Source: Apostichopus japonicus
Taxonomy: Eukaryota > Echinodermata > Holothuroidea > Aspidochirotida > Stichopodidae
Direction: 5' to 3'
Length of the DNA stretch: 64,000 bases
Assembly: GCF_037975245.1 (NCBI RefSeq)
Contig: NC_092578.1
Span: 1,426,001-1,490,000 of the forward strand
Shown: one piece after another, positions 34,525 through 46,700 of the stretch
Layout of the letters: the number at the start of each line of letters is the position of its first letter
Position numbering within the stretch: the first letter of the stretch is position 1
The notes under the pieces: model-generated
Database searches by the model: none
The model's input: only the letters and a program-made list of their open reading frames with translations
Told to the model about the DNA's origin: nothing
Translations under genes and position numbers: made by a program

Positions 34525-36125
34525 GTCTCCTTATGGTAAGGAGAGGGTCAGGGGCATGAGAGGGGGCTGGTAGCATTAAAGAGCATCATGCCTGCATCCA
34601 TATTTACAAAATTGCTTGTCTTTCATTTGAAGAGGACTTGCATTTTCTCACTGGCAATATTTCCCATCTTGATTCATGAATTAAACTTATATTCAACAAA
34701 TGTGTGCACATGTTGAGATTGTCTCAACCATTTCTGTCCTCCAGCCTATGCTTCTCTCACTAACTTTTTACAGAAGATTTATATAGCTTGCTTATACACA
34801 CAAGACAGCAAAATCACACTCTTAATTAGTATGCATATTAATTTTTGATAGCGTTGATTAAAGGAAACCGTATGTATAACAAATCTAAAAACCAAAATGA
34901 AAACCAAAATTGAATATTACATATGTTGCATTACCATGGCTCTTCATTTATTAAAAACTAAAAAATAACATGAATACTAGCTATATATGCACGTTACAAT
35001 AATTTGGATATAAAAAACTGGTTAATTCAAGAAAACAAAAAAATGTGTTTTGTTACATCATAGAAAATTTAAGAATATTATTTTCTTCATTACAATCAAA
35101 ATATTATTATCAATTAAGAAGGCACCAAAGAATTTTATGAAAAAATCAACAAGAATAGCTTTAAAATTTACAGTTACCTAATTTTACAGTCGTCAACCTT
35201 GTCAAACATTTCTTTGATTTTATATTATTTCCTCATTTTCTTTTTATAATTTGCTCTTAAAAACACATTTCAGAGAACCTGAACAGCTTAAAAATGTTAC
35301 TGAACTAAAGAAATTTTCAAACTTGAAAGTTGCAACCAAATTGGCGTTCTTTTGAAATGATTCGGTGAAATCAACAGGATCTTGCATCAATACCCCCCTT
35401 TTTCTCTTGCAAACTGGAAAGAATTTCTTTTTAGAATCAATCGGTTAAATGTATGAGTATATAAATTAACTGAAGAAACCAAATAGTTATTGGCAAGCGT
35501 TGAAAGATCAACCAATATAAAGCTGAGACGAGTACCAACCCCAGAAATAACATTTTTTTCTTTAAATTTATAATGCAGCATATCTAAAGAAAATATTAAA
35601 ATATGGCATCTAAACCATCAAACAGCCCTCATAAAATTGCATTTTTCATGAAAACTTGAGAATTAACTGTTAATTACTGGTATAAACTTATTTAAGTTAC
35701 CAGAAAAGCAAAAAGAATAGTTACCCACATTATTTACTGTCCGCTGTAGCATATAAGCAAGATCAGTGTAAGATTAATCCAGATAACCGAGAAAAATAGC
35801 CTGTTTGATGAAAAACTATTAATATATCCAAGCTTAGGACGAAAACAGGCTCACTTCACATAAAATGTGTTGACAAGGTTCTATTGCCACTCCACTGAAA
35901 TCTTTACCCTGAACAGTTAACTTGGTTAATTTGTTAATAATCTAACAAGTAACTTTTGCTTTCACTTAAATGATTTTGCAAAGTAGTAAATGATATTTTT
36001 TTTGCACACCAATAAAAAAAAAGGATAAAAAAAAGAAAGAAAAAAAATGCACAAAAGATTGTTATTTAATTATACATGTGATATTGAAATTCTCATTCCA
36101 AGAAAAGATTCCACTGAGAAAAACA

Positions 36126-36338
36126 TTTTTGATATTATCTTCTTCAAAGAAAAAAAAGGCCCTATCACCCCCTACCTTTAACAAAACCTCCAACACTTTG
36201 TGATCAAAATACTTCCCTTAATAAAAACACTTTTGTTATCTTCTTCAAAGAAAAACAAGCATTACTATCACCCCCCCCCAGCTTAAAACAAGAATCTCTA
36301 AAACGTTGAGATAAAAATACTTCCCTTAATACAAAATG
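36126..36338 (+). repeat. Tandem duplication of about 105 bp
   Basis: Two units each run from TTATCTTCTTCAAAGAAAA, through a poly-C tract, to AAATACTTCCCTTAATA. They differ by several substitutions and small indels. Confidence 0.8.
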
Positions 36339-37544
36339 TGAGTACTTTTAAGTTTATGATAAATTTACAGCTAGCATCTTCCAATAAAAACTGAAAAGAT
36401 GATTTGAGCATCTAAAGAACAGTACTGACGATGACAATGGGTCACATTTTCTGTGACAAAATGATAAGATAGTACTTTGAGTGAGTCTTGTAATTCTCTA
36501 CTGCATGCAGAGCCAACATTCAAGGTGGAAGATGAGTCATAAATGGAGAGAAACGCTCCAAATTATGGGATAAGAAATAAGATTTAACAAGAAAATCTTG
36601 GTAGAACTACCAACCCACTTATTTCATATCTAGGAATAGGCCCTGAAAGTCAGAGGGAATCGTCCCCTAGTGTTTATAAGCTTACATTATATCACCGTCT
36701 GTCCAGTGTGTTCCAACTCATGATGACAATAAAAGAGGGTCAATTCATTTGGAGTTTTTCCCAAAAAATGGGAGGGAAAAGTGAATTTGTTTTCCAATCT
36801 GGAAATTGTATCAAGAAATTTCTTTTCAATGATTTTTTTTTATGATGCCAGAAATGTTGATTATTGAAGAAGATTAGGAAGCTAGAATAGATCCTCAGAC
36901 AATACCAACATAATTAAATATGTAAAAAGTATTACTGAATTGTCCACATTTAATGAAAGTTGAAGGTACTTTATGACTTTAAATGCACCTCTACCTTCTT
37001 CTCCTTCTTCTTCTCGATAAAGACAAGAAACAGAGATCTGAACCATTGCTGTTACAGCAATGTATAAGATACAGGTTTTTATATCTGTAAGAGATGTTGG
37101 AGAAATGGAATACAGAAGTGATGTGTAGACATGGGAGGTAATAATAACTGTGTAGATATGGGAGGCAATAACTGGTGTTTATCATGCTTGGAGTATGTAT
37201 AGTTGAACTACCTATGCAGATAGAGTAATATAAGTAAATGGGAATCACTAATACATACAGTCATTCAATATCATGTAAATTGACAGGATTGATGGTTAGT
37301 ATTAACTAAGGTAGTAACTTTAAATAGCAATACTGTCACCTCTTTGCAGACCGGCACAAAATTCATATTAGGTTGGATTTAAATGAATTTCAAAGTAAAT
37401 TTGGGTTTTAAAGATTATTCATATATTTCCTACCATATTTGGTGTTCATTATTGCTGATTTGCTTAGTACTATATGCGGTCTTAACTAGTTTCCAATATC
37501 TTATTAAATTTGATTGATGAACTAAATGTTCTACTCAGAACACT

Positions 37545-38276
37545 AGTTTTAAAATAACCAAGGTTCTACTCTGTGATTATAGACTAACTAGTCTACTATG
37601 TAACTCAAGCAGACAAGGTTCTATTCTCAAGTGTTTGCAGACCTGATAGTTCTAAAATAACCAAGGTTCTACTCTGTGCTTATAGACTAACTAGTCCACT
37701 ATGTAACTCATGCAGACAAGGTTCTATTCTCAAGTGTTTGCAGACCTGATAGTTTTAAAATAACCAAGGTTCTACTCTGTGATTATAGACTAACTAGTCT
37801 ACTATGTAACTCATGCAGACAAGGTTCTATTCTCAAGTGTTTGCAGACCTGATTGTTTTAAAATAACCAAGGTTCCACTCTGTGCTTATAGACTAACTAG
37901 TCTACTATGTAACTCATGCAGACAAGGTTCTATTCTCAAGTGTTTGCAGACCTGATTGTTTTAAAATAACCAAGGTACTACTCTGTGATCTTAGACTAAC
38001 TAGTCCACTATGTAACTCATGCAGACAAGGTTCTATTCTCAAGTGTTTGCAGACCTGATAGTTCTAGAATAACCAAGGTTCTACTCTGTGCTTATAGACT
38101 AACTAGTCTACTATGTAACTCAAGCAGACAAGGTTCTATTCTCAAGTGTTTGCAGACCTCATAGTTTTAAAATAACCAAGGTTCTACTCTGTGCTTACAG
38201 ACTAACTAGTCTACTATGTAACTCAAGCAGACAAGGTTCTATTCTCAAGTGTTCTACTCTGTGATTATAGACTAAC
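37545..38276 (+). repeat. 103-bp satellite, about seven copies
   Basis: AGACAAGGTTCTATTCTCAA recurs seven times about 103-104 bp apart (near 37611, 37714, 37818, 37921, 38024, 38128, 38231). Each unit also holds AACCAAGGTTCTACTCTGTG and AGACTAACTAGTCTACTATG. Copies are highly similar, pointing to recent expansion or homogenisation. No open frame runs through all units. Confidence 0.95.
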
Positions 38277-39199
38277 TTGTTTCAATACTTGATGCATGCA
38301 CAAAAGGTTGAACACTAAAGTGTTTGCAGACTTATTAGCCACAAAGATCTAGTCAAGGGTTTTCAGAGTAACATATCTTTCATATGCAAAAGCAAAGTTT
38401 CTAATCTTGCAGACTATCCAATTTTAACCAATTGAATAATGCAAACAGATTGCTAAATCATTGGCACATATTAAGACCATGAAAACTCATCATGAATCAT
38501 TTTATTACCATAGATATCAAGTACACAGACAGTACTTTAGACATGCCAGTATATCAAGTAAATATGTCCTTATCACCTCATGGATTCATCTCATGCCCGT
38601 ACATCAAGAATATAACAAATACACCTTTCCAGACCACAAGTGACTTTCTTTGGTTATTTTTATTATGAAAATATTTTCACAGATGTAACTACCTTGGTAA
38701 TAGTAAGCCCCTGAGAATGTTGCTCTTTATCCGTTGTGGTAACATTTTTTCTAACCACCAATACATCTGCACTTGAAAGCTATTTTAATTACCTAGAACA
38801 CTGCCATAGCAGTGCAGAATAAAACAATGAGTTTTTTAGCTGCAGCCATCCCACCAAAACAATCCACCTCACTTGAACAGAAAGATAAATGTAGTCGTCC
38901 AAGTACAAAAAAATAGCAAAACACAATTCAGAAAGTAAGATAGTAAACTTTCCTAAACAGTGAAAAATAACAAGTACATGCATATTAATGAGAAATGAAA
39001 GTACAGAACAGGTTAATGGTTAATTCATTGACAATTCCTAAATGGCAAATGACTAATATTGCACATTTTGAAATAATGAAGAGGCCTTTAAATGATACAT
39101 ACACGTATACATACATAACAATACAAACCTAGGCAGAAATAAACATTGAATAACAATTGATGCTGTACATCTGATACCATTTACCCCATGCCTTTATTT

Positions 39200-39850
39200 C
39201 AGCCGATCAAATACTGTATTAGTGAGTGGTTGTTAAAAATCATATATCTGATTGTTTTTCATTTGGGAATCATTACCTCATGCTTATATTGTAATTATTC
39301 AAATGTTTATTCCTAGTTATGTTTTTCTAACCTTTAACTTGTCCTCAATTTGATATTACTCCCTCATGCCTGAGCACTGTAACCATTTACATATTGCTAC
39401 CAAATAGTTTGATACTTTCTGCATAAAGTTGATACTCTGGTCTACATTCTGATATGACTCTCTCACTCTCATCAATCAAATACACATTTGACTCTTCCCT
39501 CAGATATGATATCAATACCTCTCATGCCTCACATGAAATCAATCAAATAGACATTTGATCGTTCCTCAACCACTGTAATCAATCATATGTTGTCGATACA
39601 CCATGATTTTAACACTTCCACTTAACATATTTTCACCATTCCTCAATCTGATATTTCTACCTCTTGCCTCACTGTTATCAATCAGATGTTGTTATGCAAT
39701 CATTTTCACTTTACTGTTTAAACTCATCACTGTTCCCCATTCTGATATCAATGCTCCAGTGCAACCAATCACAACGAAATTAGCACAGCCATTCCGATGG
39801 CTTCCATATGAGTGTACATCTCTCTGATATCACAGCTGTTGTAAGCAATC
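39200..39850. repeat. Degenerate repeats rich in CCTCATGCCT and ATCAATCAAATA
   Basis: Phrases such as CTCATGCCT, GATATCAATACCTC and ATCAATCAAATACACATTTGA recur irregularly every 50-100 bases. An old, decayed tandem array is the simplest reading. Confidence 0.45.
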
Positions 39851-40426
39851 GTAGGATGTTACATAGTACAGCTGTAATCAAATTAATTACCCTTAAATCT
39901 TTTATGACTATTTCATGCCTCATAGATTATTAGTTGAATAATGTCTAAAATGATAAATACAAACAACAGGGGTACAACGACAACATACAAAATGTGAGGG
40001 TTCTTGGTAGGCTATAAAAAATACAAATCAATTCATTCTCTTCTGTATAGAGAAACCTTGTAAAAAGTGCAGTGCCCACGGCAACCAGATGATTGTCTGG
40101 GTTACCACAGCAGTTTCCCAGGTAACGTAATATATTTTTAAAATACTTCTCATCTCATCTGAGTTTATGATCTCTCTGACTATCTATGATATGTAATAGA
40201 GTACTCTTTCACTTCTAAAATATAATTTCCTCCAAACGTCTCCAATCAGGAGATCGATCACATCTGACGTCATTTGAACTTTTTATCCTTCTTTTCATCC
40301 TAATACTGAGAAACTCACTCTCTCTTCAATGTATTCTCTCCAAAAAATACACTACAAAATTACAAAATTTCTTGAGATGAATGCTTTGGTATAGTCCTCC
40401 TCCCTTCTATCCTGGCTGAATGTTTC

Positions 40427-40432
40427 TTTATT
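40427..40432 (-). terminator. Candidate poly(A) signal for integrin beta
   Basis: TTTATT on the plus strand reads AATAAA on the minus strand, about 300 bases past the integrin stop codon. Confidence 0.35.
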
Positions 40433-40730
40433 CCGGCGACACAGATATCTTCCTTTCAATCCATATTTTGTCAACTTTGTATTATTCATAAACCATTAAA
40501 AAACTTTGTAGTCTTGTCGCTTTAAGCTGTCGTTGAGAGGACGAGTTATTTTTCGGAACATTAGTCATCTGTAGGACGTACACTGACAAACATTTTGGTA
40601 TAAAGCTTTTCTGTTAAGCACCACTTTCAGTCGATACCAATGCATAACTTTCACCAAACCGACACCCATCGATGACATGGCGCGAGGGCTGACCATCTTT
40701 AATCGTTGTGTAAGCTAGAGTGACTATTTT

Positions 40731-40793
40731 TTACTTGCCATACGTCGGATTCTTGAATACTGTCGTTGATGGTCTGTAGATTGGATTTTCACC
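40731..40793 (-). CDS. ITGB: Integrin beta exon: NPIY/NPTY tail, terminal
   Basis: Acceptor CATTTTACAG before 40793. It encodes [20 protein letters not shown] and stops at TAA 40733-40731. Twenty codons; the longer open frame to 41042 reads through the intron. Confidence 0.95.
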   Translation of the reverse strand, partial: GENPIYRPSTTVFKNPTYGK

Positions 40794-43700
40794 CTGTAAA
40801 ATGAATGAGAGAATAAACCAAAAACTCTTAGCAAACTGTATATCTACTGCAAACAGCTTGTGTAGGTAAATGTGTAAGTTATAGGGCCTTTCTTCATTGG
40901 CATACTTCACTACAGAATGAATAAACAATATTAATGAAAGAAACCCATACAATGTATATACACAAAGAATGTAACATGACTGACGATGTTGAAATAATGC
41001 CACTTGCTTGTTTTGAAACTGTTTGGTTAATTTTATATTCAAAGGAAAGAATTATTCATCAACAAGTTTTATTAGTAGTAGGTATCATACAACAAACGTA
41101 AGCTCTGTATTGGTTGATCTCTAGTACAGTTGTTTCATTTCTTTTTTCTAATATAAAAAGATTATTCCAAATGTATGACGTACCATTCTAAACATGAATG
41201 TGTCTTCATCTTCGGCACCCTCCTAGCATTTTCTTTCTCCACTCAGAAGAACTCATAATAATTAAATATTATATTAGACGACCAGAAAATATTGTTACTA
41301 CAGTAGTAATTATCTAATGAAATAATTCAACCACCCAAATTAGTTTACATTCTTTTTATTTAAAATTTGAAAAGTTTGATTAGAACTGGCTTTTGAGAAG
41401 GTCAACCCTTTAAAGGTTATGACTATATTCCTTATTCCTGAATGGTGAGTGAGTGGACACTTACCGCCTCCCACTGTACGGTGGTTCTTTCCTTCTCAAA
41501 CCTGTCAAATTCATTTCTATCGTGAATGAGGGCTAGAAGTCTCCAGATGAGGAGAAGAGCCAGACCAACAAAGATGATTCCAAGGATGATGCCTAAAATA
41601 ATCCAAAGGATCTCAGGAGTTCCTGGACATTCTGGAAAAAAAAAGTCAAAAGATGTAGGAAATTTGACATTTAGAGCACTAGCAGACGAATGAGTTTTAG
41701 CACAAATATTGTATGATACATATTATTTTATGTTGTTTGTTTACTTTTGTTGTTAATAATGAGAGTGCTAGCATAATTTTCCACAGTGCTTATTCATATC
41801 TGTTGTTGTTGATTTTGTAAATCTTACTAGATAATGCTCAAATATCATCATAATTATTTGATTTATAAGTTACGAGAAATTGGTATGTGAATATTTATTC
41901 CCATACGCAAACAATTTTAACATTTGGATATAAATCAACCAAACCGTCTGATAATCCAATTGATCAAGTCAGTGACCTTTGACACTCAGAAGTGAATAAA
42001 ATCAATCTTTTAATTGCAGTTTGTAATTTTCTCTACAATTTGCATTTTGCTGGCACCATACTTCATCTCTACAATTTTAAAATCGTCCATCAAATCCTCT
42101 CCAAAAAAAAAAAAAAACTTCTTCCTCTTGACAAGAGACAAATACCAACACCGAAGCAAAATTCATGTACACATTGCACGCTAACACAATATGTTCTACA
42201 GACTCGGGAAATTAAGATCACCTAAAGGATGAATTTGCTGTATTTAATGCACATCCATTATAATCACCCTAAAGCTGGCAAACAAGTGAAAGAAAAATAA
42301 AATGTAGGTACCTTTCTCTTCTTTGACTTCAATATAGTATGTTCCATTAGGTAGGATTTCATGTGTAAAATATACACTGCAGTCATCATCATCAGTGAAT
42401 ACGCAGGTTTCACTTCCTGAAACGAGAGTAGAGCAAACAAGTACAAAAAAAAGTAATGAACAATGACGCAAGTGATTGTATGAAAATATTACAAAAAATA
42501 TTATAAATTATGAAAAACTATGAGTTGTTTTATTTGTCTTACTTTAATGATCTGGTTAAAATTATGGATAACAACTTTTAAAAAATGAAGGAAAACCCAA
42601 AATATGGCATGGTAGAGAAAAGATTTTAAAACAAGAAAGATGTTAAAAACATGGATAAAAAATTTAGGGTTAGAATTGATTAAATATGTTCAGCTCATGC
42701 ATGAGTCTTGAGTTGAATGTTAACCCTTGTTAACTGGAGGGTCTTACAACAAAAGTATCTTTCAAAACCTGAGCTGAGATATTTGGAGACCATACTTTAA
42801 AATTTAAAATACATAAAGACATCAAAACATGAATTCATACTTATGAACAGTCCTGAAGTGTTCATCTTAGACAGAGTGACTTCAGGTTTCAACTTTACAC
42901 AGTTGATGTTTTGTCAGCTTTAGCGATTCAGATATTAAATAACATCTCCAAAGTTACAAGGAGCTTGTCATGTGATATTCTCATTGATTCACAACATGTT
43001 CAAGTAAATGTCAAAACAAAATTCAAACTTTTGTTTCAAGTGCAATTCTTGAGAAATACATTATATGCAAAAGTGAGTCAAAATGTGACTTTACGAGTCA
43101 GGTAACCTGCTCTTGAAAGTAATATGAATCTAGTAACTGCAAGCTTGACACTGATCTATATCACTAGACTTTATGACAGGATGTTGGGATGAATCTGAAA
43201 CTTGCTTCCGTGACATATTTATGTCACAGCGAGAAACTCAGCAGGTCAACTTTATATCAGATAATCAAGAGTAGTATCTCTTGATATTCTGATAAATTCC
43301 CAGTTTGTATTACGTACACTGATGACAATGTTGTTTCCATCATCTCGTAATGGTTAAATGTAATCATGATGGAACTCACACAACACAAGTCTTACTTGCA
43401 ACTTCTGTCTTTTCTTGCTTGTGATTTTACTCATCATCTATTAATGAATCTGGTCGTAAAATTTAGAACCAGTTTGAAGGGAATATTTCCCTGAGAGATA
43501 CTTTTGCTATCTTTGAGTTGAAAGATTTAAAGAAAAAAATGTCATTTTAGTTTGATCCATTGCAATCGCACTTAGATCAATACTTGTTAAGTTTGCCTAG
43601 AACTTGTTGCAAACAAGTGGTGAGATGCCAGAAATGACTTTCAAATTTACATATTTTAATATGCAAGACTAAATGTTATGCAGCTGACTGCCTTCCATCA

Positions 43701-46700
43701 GAGGGGTGATTTTATGACTGAGATATCATGAAAAATTTACACCCTTGTGAAGTGATGAGTTTTTTACCTTCTCTATCAGAAAGTTCTTCCACAACTACGA
43801 TTGGATGAGGGCAAGCATCACACTGTTTATCATCGTAAGGACCAGTCCCAAACGCTTTACACTGTACACAAGGCTCGTTGATTTCACATTCGCTGGGGCA
43901 ATCCTGGTGTAAACAAGACAAATAATCAGTGGTCAATGTAAAGATGAGACAAAATGTCACTGACTCTTTTATTTACTAATAACGTAAAAAAATATGTGGA
44001 TGCATGGTTCTTCATGTTTGTATCTTGGGATTTAATAAAGTTAGAATGATGAAGAAGAGCAACCATGTCATAATAATGGATTGTTTGAATTTAAAAAAAA
44101 ATATTTGGAAACATCTGGACTAAATGAACCAGGCAGAATGAGCTTGCCCTATTTTCTTTGTGGTTCAAACTTAAATATTACAATTTCTTTGTTACAAAAA
44201 AAGAAAAAGAACCATCTCATTGAGTAAATTTTTTGAAAGGTTGGTACCTCCTCCCCCCACCCCCCCCCCTTCCTGGAATATGTGCTCATAGCATATCCCT
44301 GTAAAGACACAAAACTGAAAATAGCAGGGAGCTCTTTGATCATTATGTTAAGAGGAAACTGCACTAAAACTTATTTAAAAAAAGAAAAAAAGAATACAAA
44401 CAAATAACAAAACAAATGAGAATACCAAAAAATGACAAAACAAATGAGAATACAAACAAATAACAAAACAAATGAGAATACAAACAAATAACAAAACAAA
44501 TGAGAATACAAACAAATAACAAAACAAATGAGAATACAAACAAATAACAAAACAAATGAGAATACAAACAAATAACAAAACAAATGAGAATACAAACAAT
44601 TAACAAAACAAATGAGAATACAAACAATTAACAAAACAAATGAGAATACAAACAGATAACAAAACAAATGAGAATACCAAAAAATGACAAAACAAATGAG
44701 AATACAAACAAATAACAAAACAAATGAGAATACCAAAAAATGACAAAACAAATGAGAATACAAACAAATAACAAAACAAATGAGAATACAAACAAATAAC
44801 AAAACAAATGAGAATACAAACAAATAACAAAACAAATGAGAATACAAACAAATAACAAAACAAATGAGAATACAAACAAATAACAAACAAACTGAAATGT
44901 TTCCATTGCAAATGAAATTATTTTCTTTACCTTACAGAGTTGACAGGTTGCGCCAGAGAACTTCTCAGGATTCCTACATGTACAGGCGCCGCACTCACAG
45001 TCACCTTCATCATTACATAGACGCTAAACATGATAGAGAAATGGAAAACCAACGATAAAATTAAGAATGGATAGAGCAGATATCAAAATAAATTCCTCAT
45101 TTTTATCGCCATGGATACCTCTTCTGAAGAGACATATTGATTGGAACTGTTGCTATTGAACATCTTAAATTATGAAATATTTGAAAACTGATATCAAATG
45201 AAATCTTCTCTCAAGAGTATATTAAAATTACCCTCTTTGATAAACAATTTTAGTGATAAGCAGGATTTAAGTTTCTATCCTACAGCTCTAGGGGATAATA
45301 TGATACTCCTTGGTAAAAAAAAAAAGAGTATATTATGAAATAAACTTAAATTGACTTTTAACAAGAATCTGAAATAGCTATCCACAGAATTCAGCAGTAA
45401 ATTGGATATTTAGCAACATCAAATTTAAGCTGGATTGTCAAAGGTCATTGCTTTCCCCCACCCCCCCCACCCCATTCTCTCTACTATTAAAACGGTTGAT
45501 AAAGAATTCATCCGACCATTGCTCGATGCAAATTTCTGTACACCATGTGAGATTGAATAGGTTTATGTTGACTTGACTTGATAAAGGATTGGCCACCAAA
45601 ACATATTCCATTTGAACTTGCTACAGGCCAGAACTGCTCCCTCCCCACAAAAAAAAAAATCAAGGTTTACCACACCATCTGATAAAGGGTTTCTGAAGAT
45701 ACGCATTGCACCCCTCTTGTACCCCATGTGAGATTACTAAGTGTCAATGCTGATTTCATTCCCCCCTTCCAATCCCATTCAATAAAGTACAATGTGATGA
45801 AATGTTCAATGATTTACACCAGTCATTTTCTTTATTTTATTTACCCCTACTGTACCCTGTGTATCATTGTTAGGGGGGTCAGTACTCACCCCATTAGGTG
45901 CGATACAGGTATCTGTTGACAGGGAGCAATTACAGTTACTGTTGATGTAGCCTTCATTACAAACACACTCACTCCTCCAGGAGGTCTCATTACAGACACA
46001 CTGTCCTCTGGTAGGACCTGTTGGGAAAGGACAAGAAATATTTATAACATCTACATCACCTGGACTGATAACCAACCAAGTAAAATAAAGGCTGTAAGCA
46101 TCTCTTACAGTATAATGCATGGTTCAGGGCATAGCTAGACTTCTATTCCTTTTTTTCCCTCACTTTTTCTTTGGGGGGTCACTTTTTCTTTGGGGGGGGA
46201 GGCTTTTTCTTTGTAGTGACATACATTTCTAGGGGGTATGCAACAAACCTATTTAAACTAAAAGATTTATTGTGGACACAAATATTTTTTTTTGGGGGGG
46301 GGAGCCTAGGCTGTCTGAAAAAGAAGGGTTTAACTTTCTTCATCCCACCCCACCCCCTCCCTTTTCCCCTTATGCCATCACAATAATCATCCATTTAATG
46401 CAGTTGTACCCCTAAGCTTACATGTATGAAACATTACTACAAGAAATATTCATTCCATACTTGATTAGAATACAAGTAAAAACAGTACAACTGTAGCTAC
46501 CTGTTTGTCAAATGACCAAATACTAACAAGTTGGAGTCAACTAAACACTGTTACATAGCAAAAGTAAACAGAAGCCAGAACTTTGTGGCCTTGCTGAGTT
46601 AAACGACTCACCTCCACATATCTCTCCCTTATACCTCTCGCAAGAAAAGTTGTCGCATTCGCAGTAAGGACCGCTTATTTCCTCCCTCGTGTTGGCCCTG

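Larger units (their letters stand above)
28850..40730. other. Gene-poor spacer between b561 gene C and integrin beta
   Basis: 3' UTR of gene C at the left and of integrin beta at the right. Between them are tandem duplications (29819-31440, 32110-32400, 36126-36338), a TG/TA minisatellite (34405-34524), a 103-bp satellite (37545-38276) and degenerate repeats (39200-39850). No coding exon recognised; stretches 32400-34390, 34530-36120, 36340-37540 and 38280-39190 show nothing I can support. Confidence 0.5.
40794..43767 (-). other. Integrin introns between tail, membrane and beta-tail exons
   Basis: Introns 40794-41464, 41632-42311 and 42417-43767. AT-rich, no repeat or extra exon recognised. 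Confidence 0.6.

Noticed and set aside
37545..38276. Regular repeats suggesting a CRISPR-like array
   Set aside because: Units are contiguous, without unique spacers, in a eukaryotic setting; it is a tandem satellite.
44364..44911. Minus-strand open frames of up to 171 codons rich in [11 protein letters not shown]
   Set aside because: They are the 28-bp minisatellite read in all three frames; no start context, splice site or domain.
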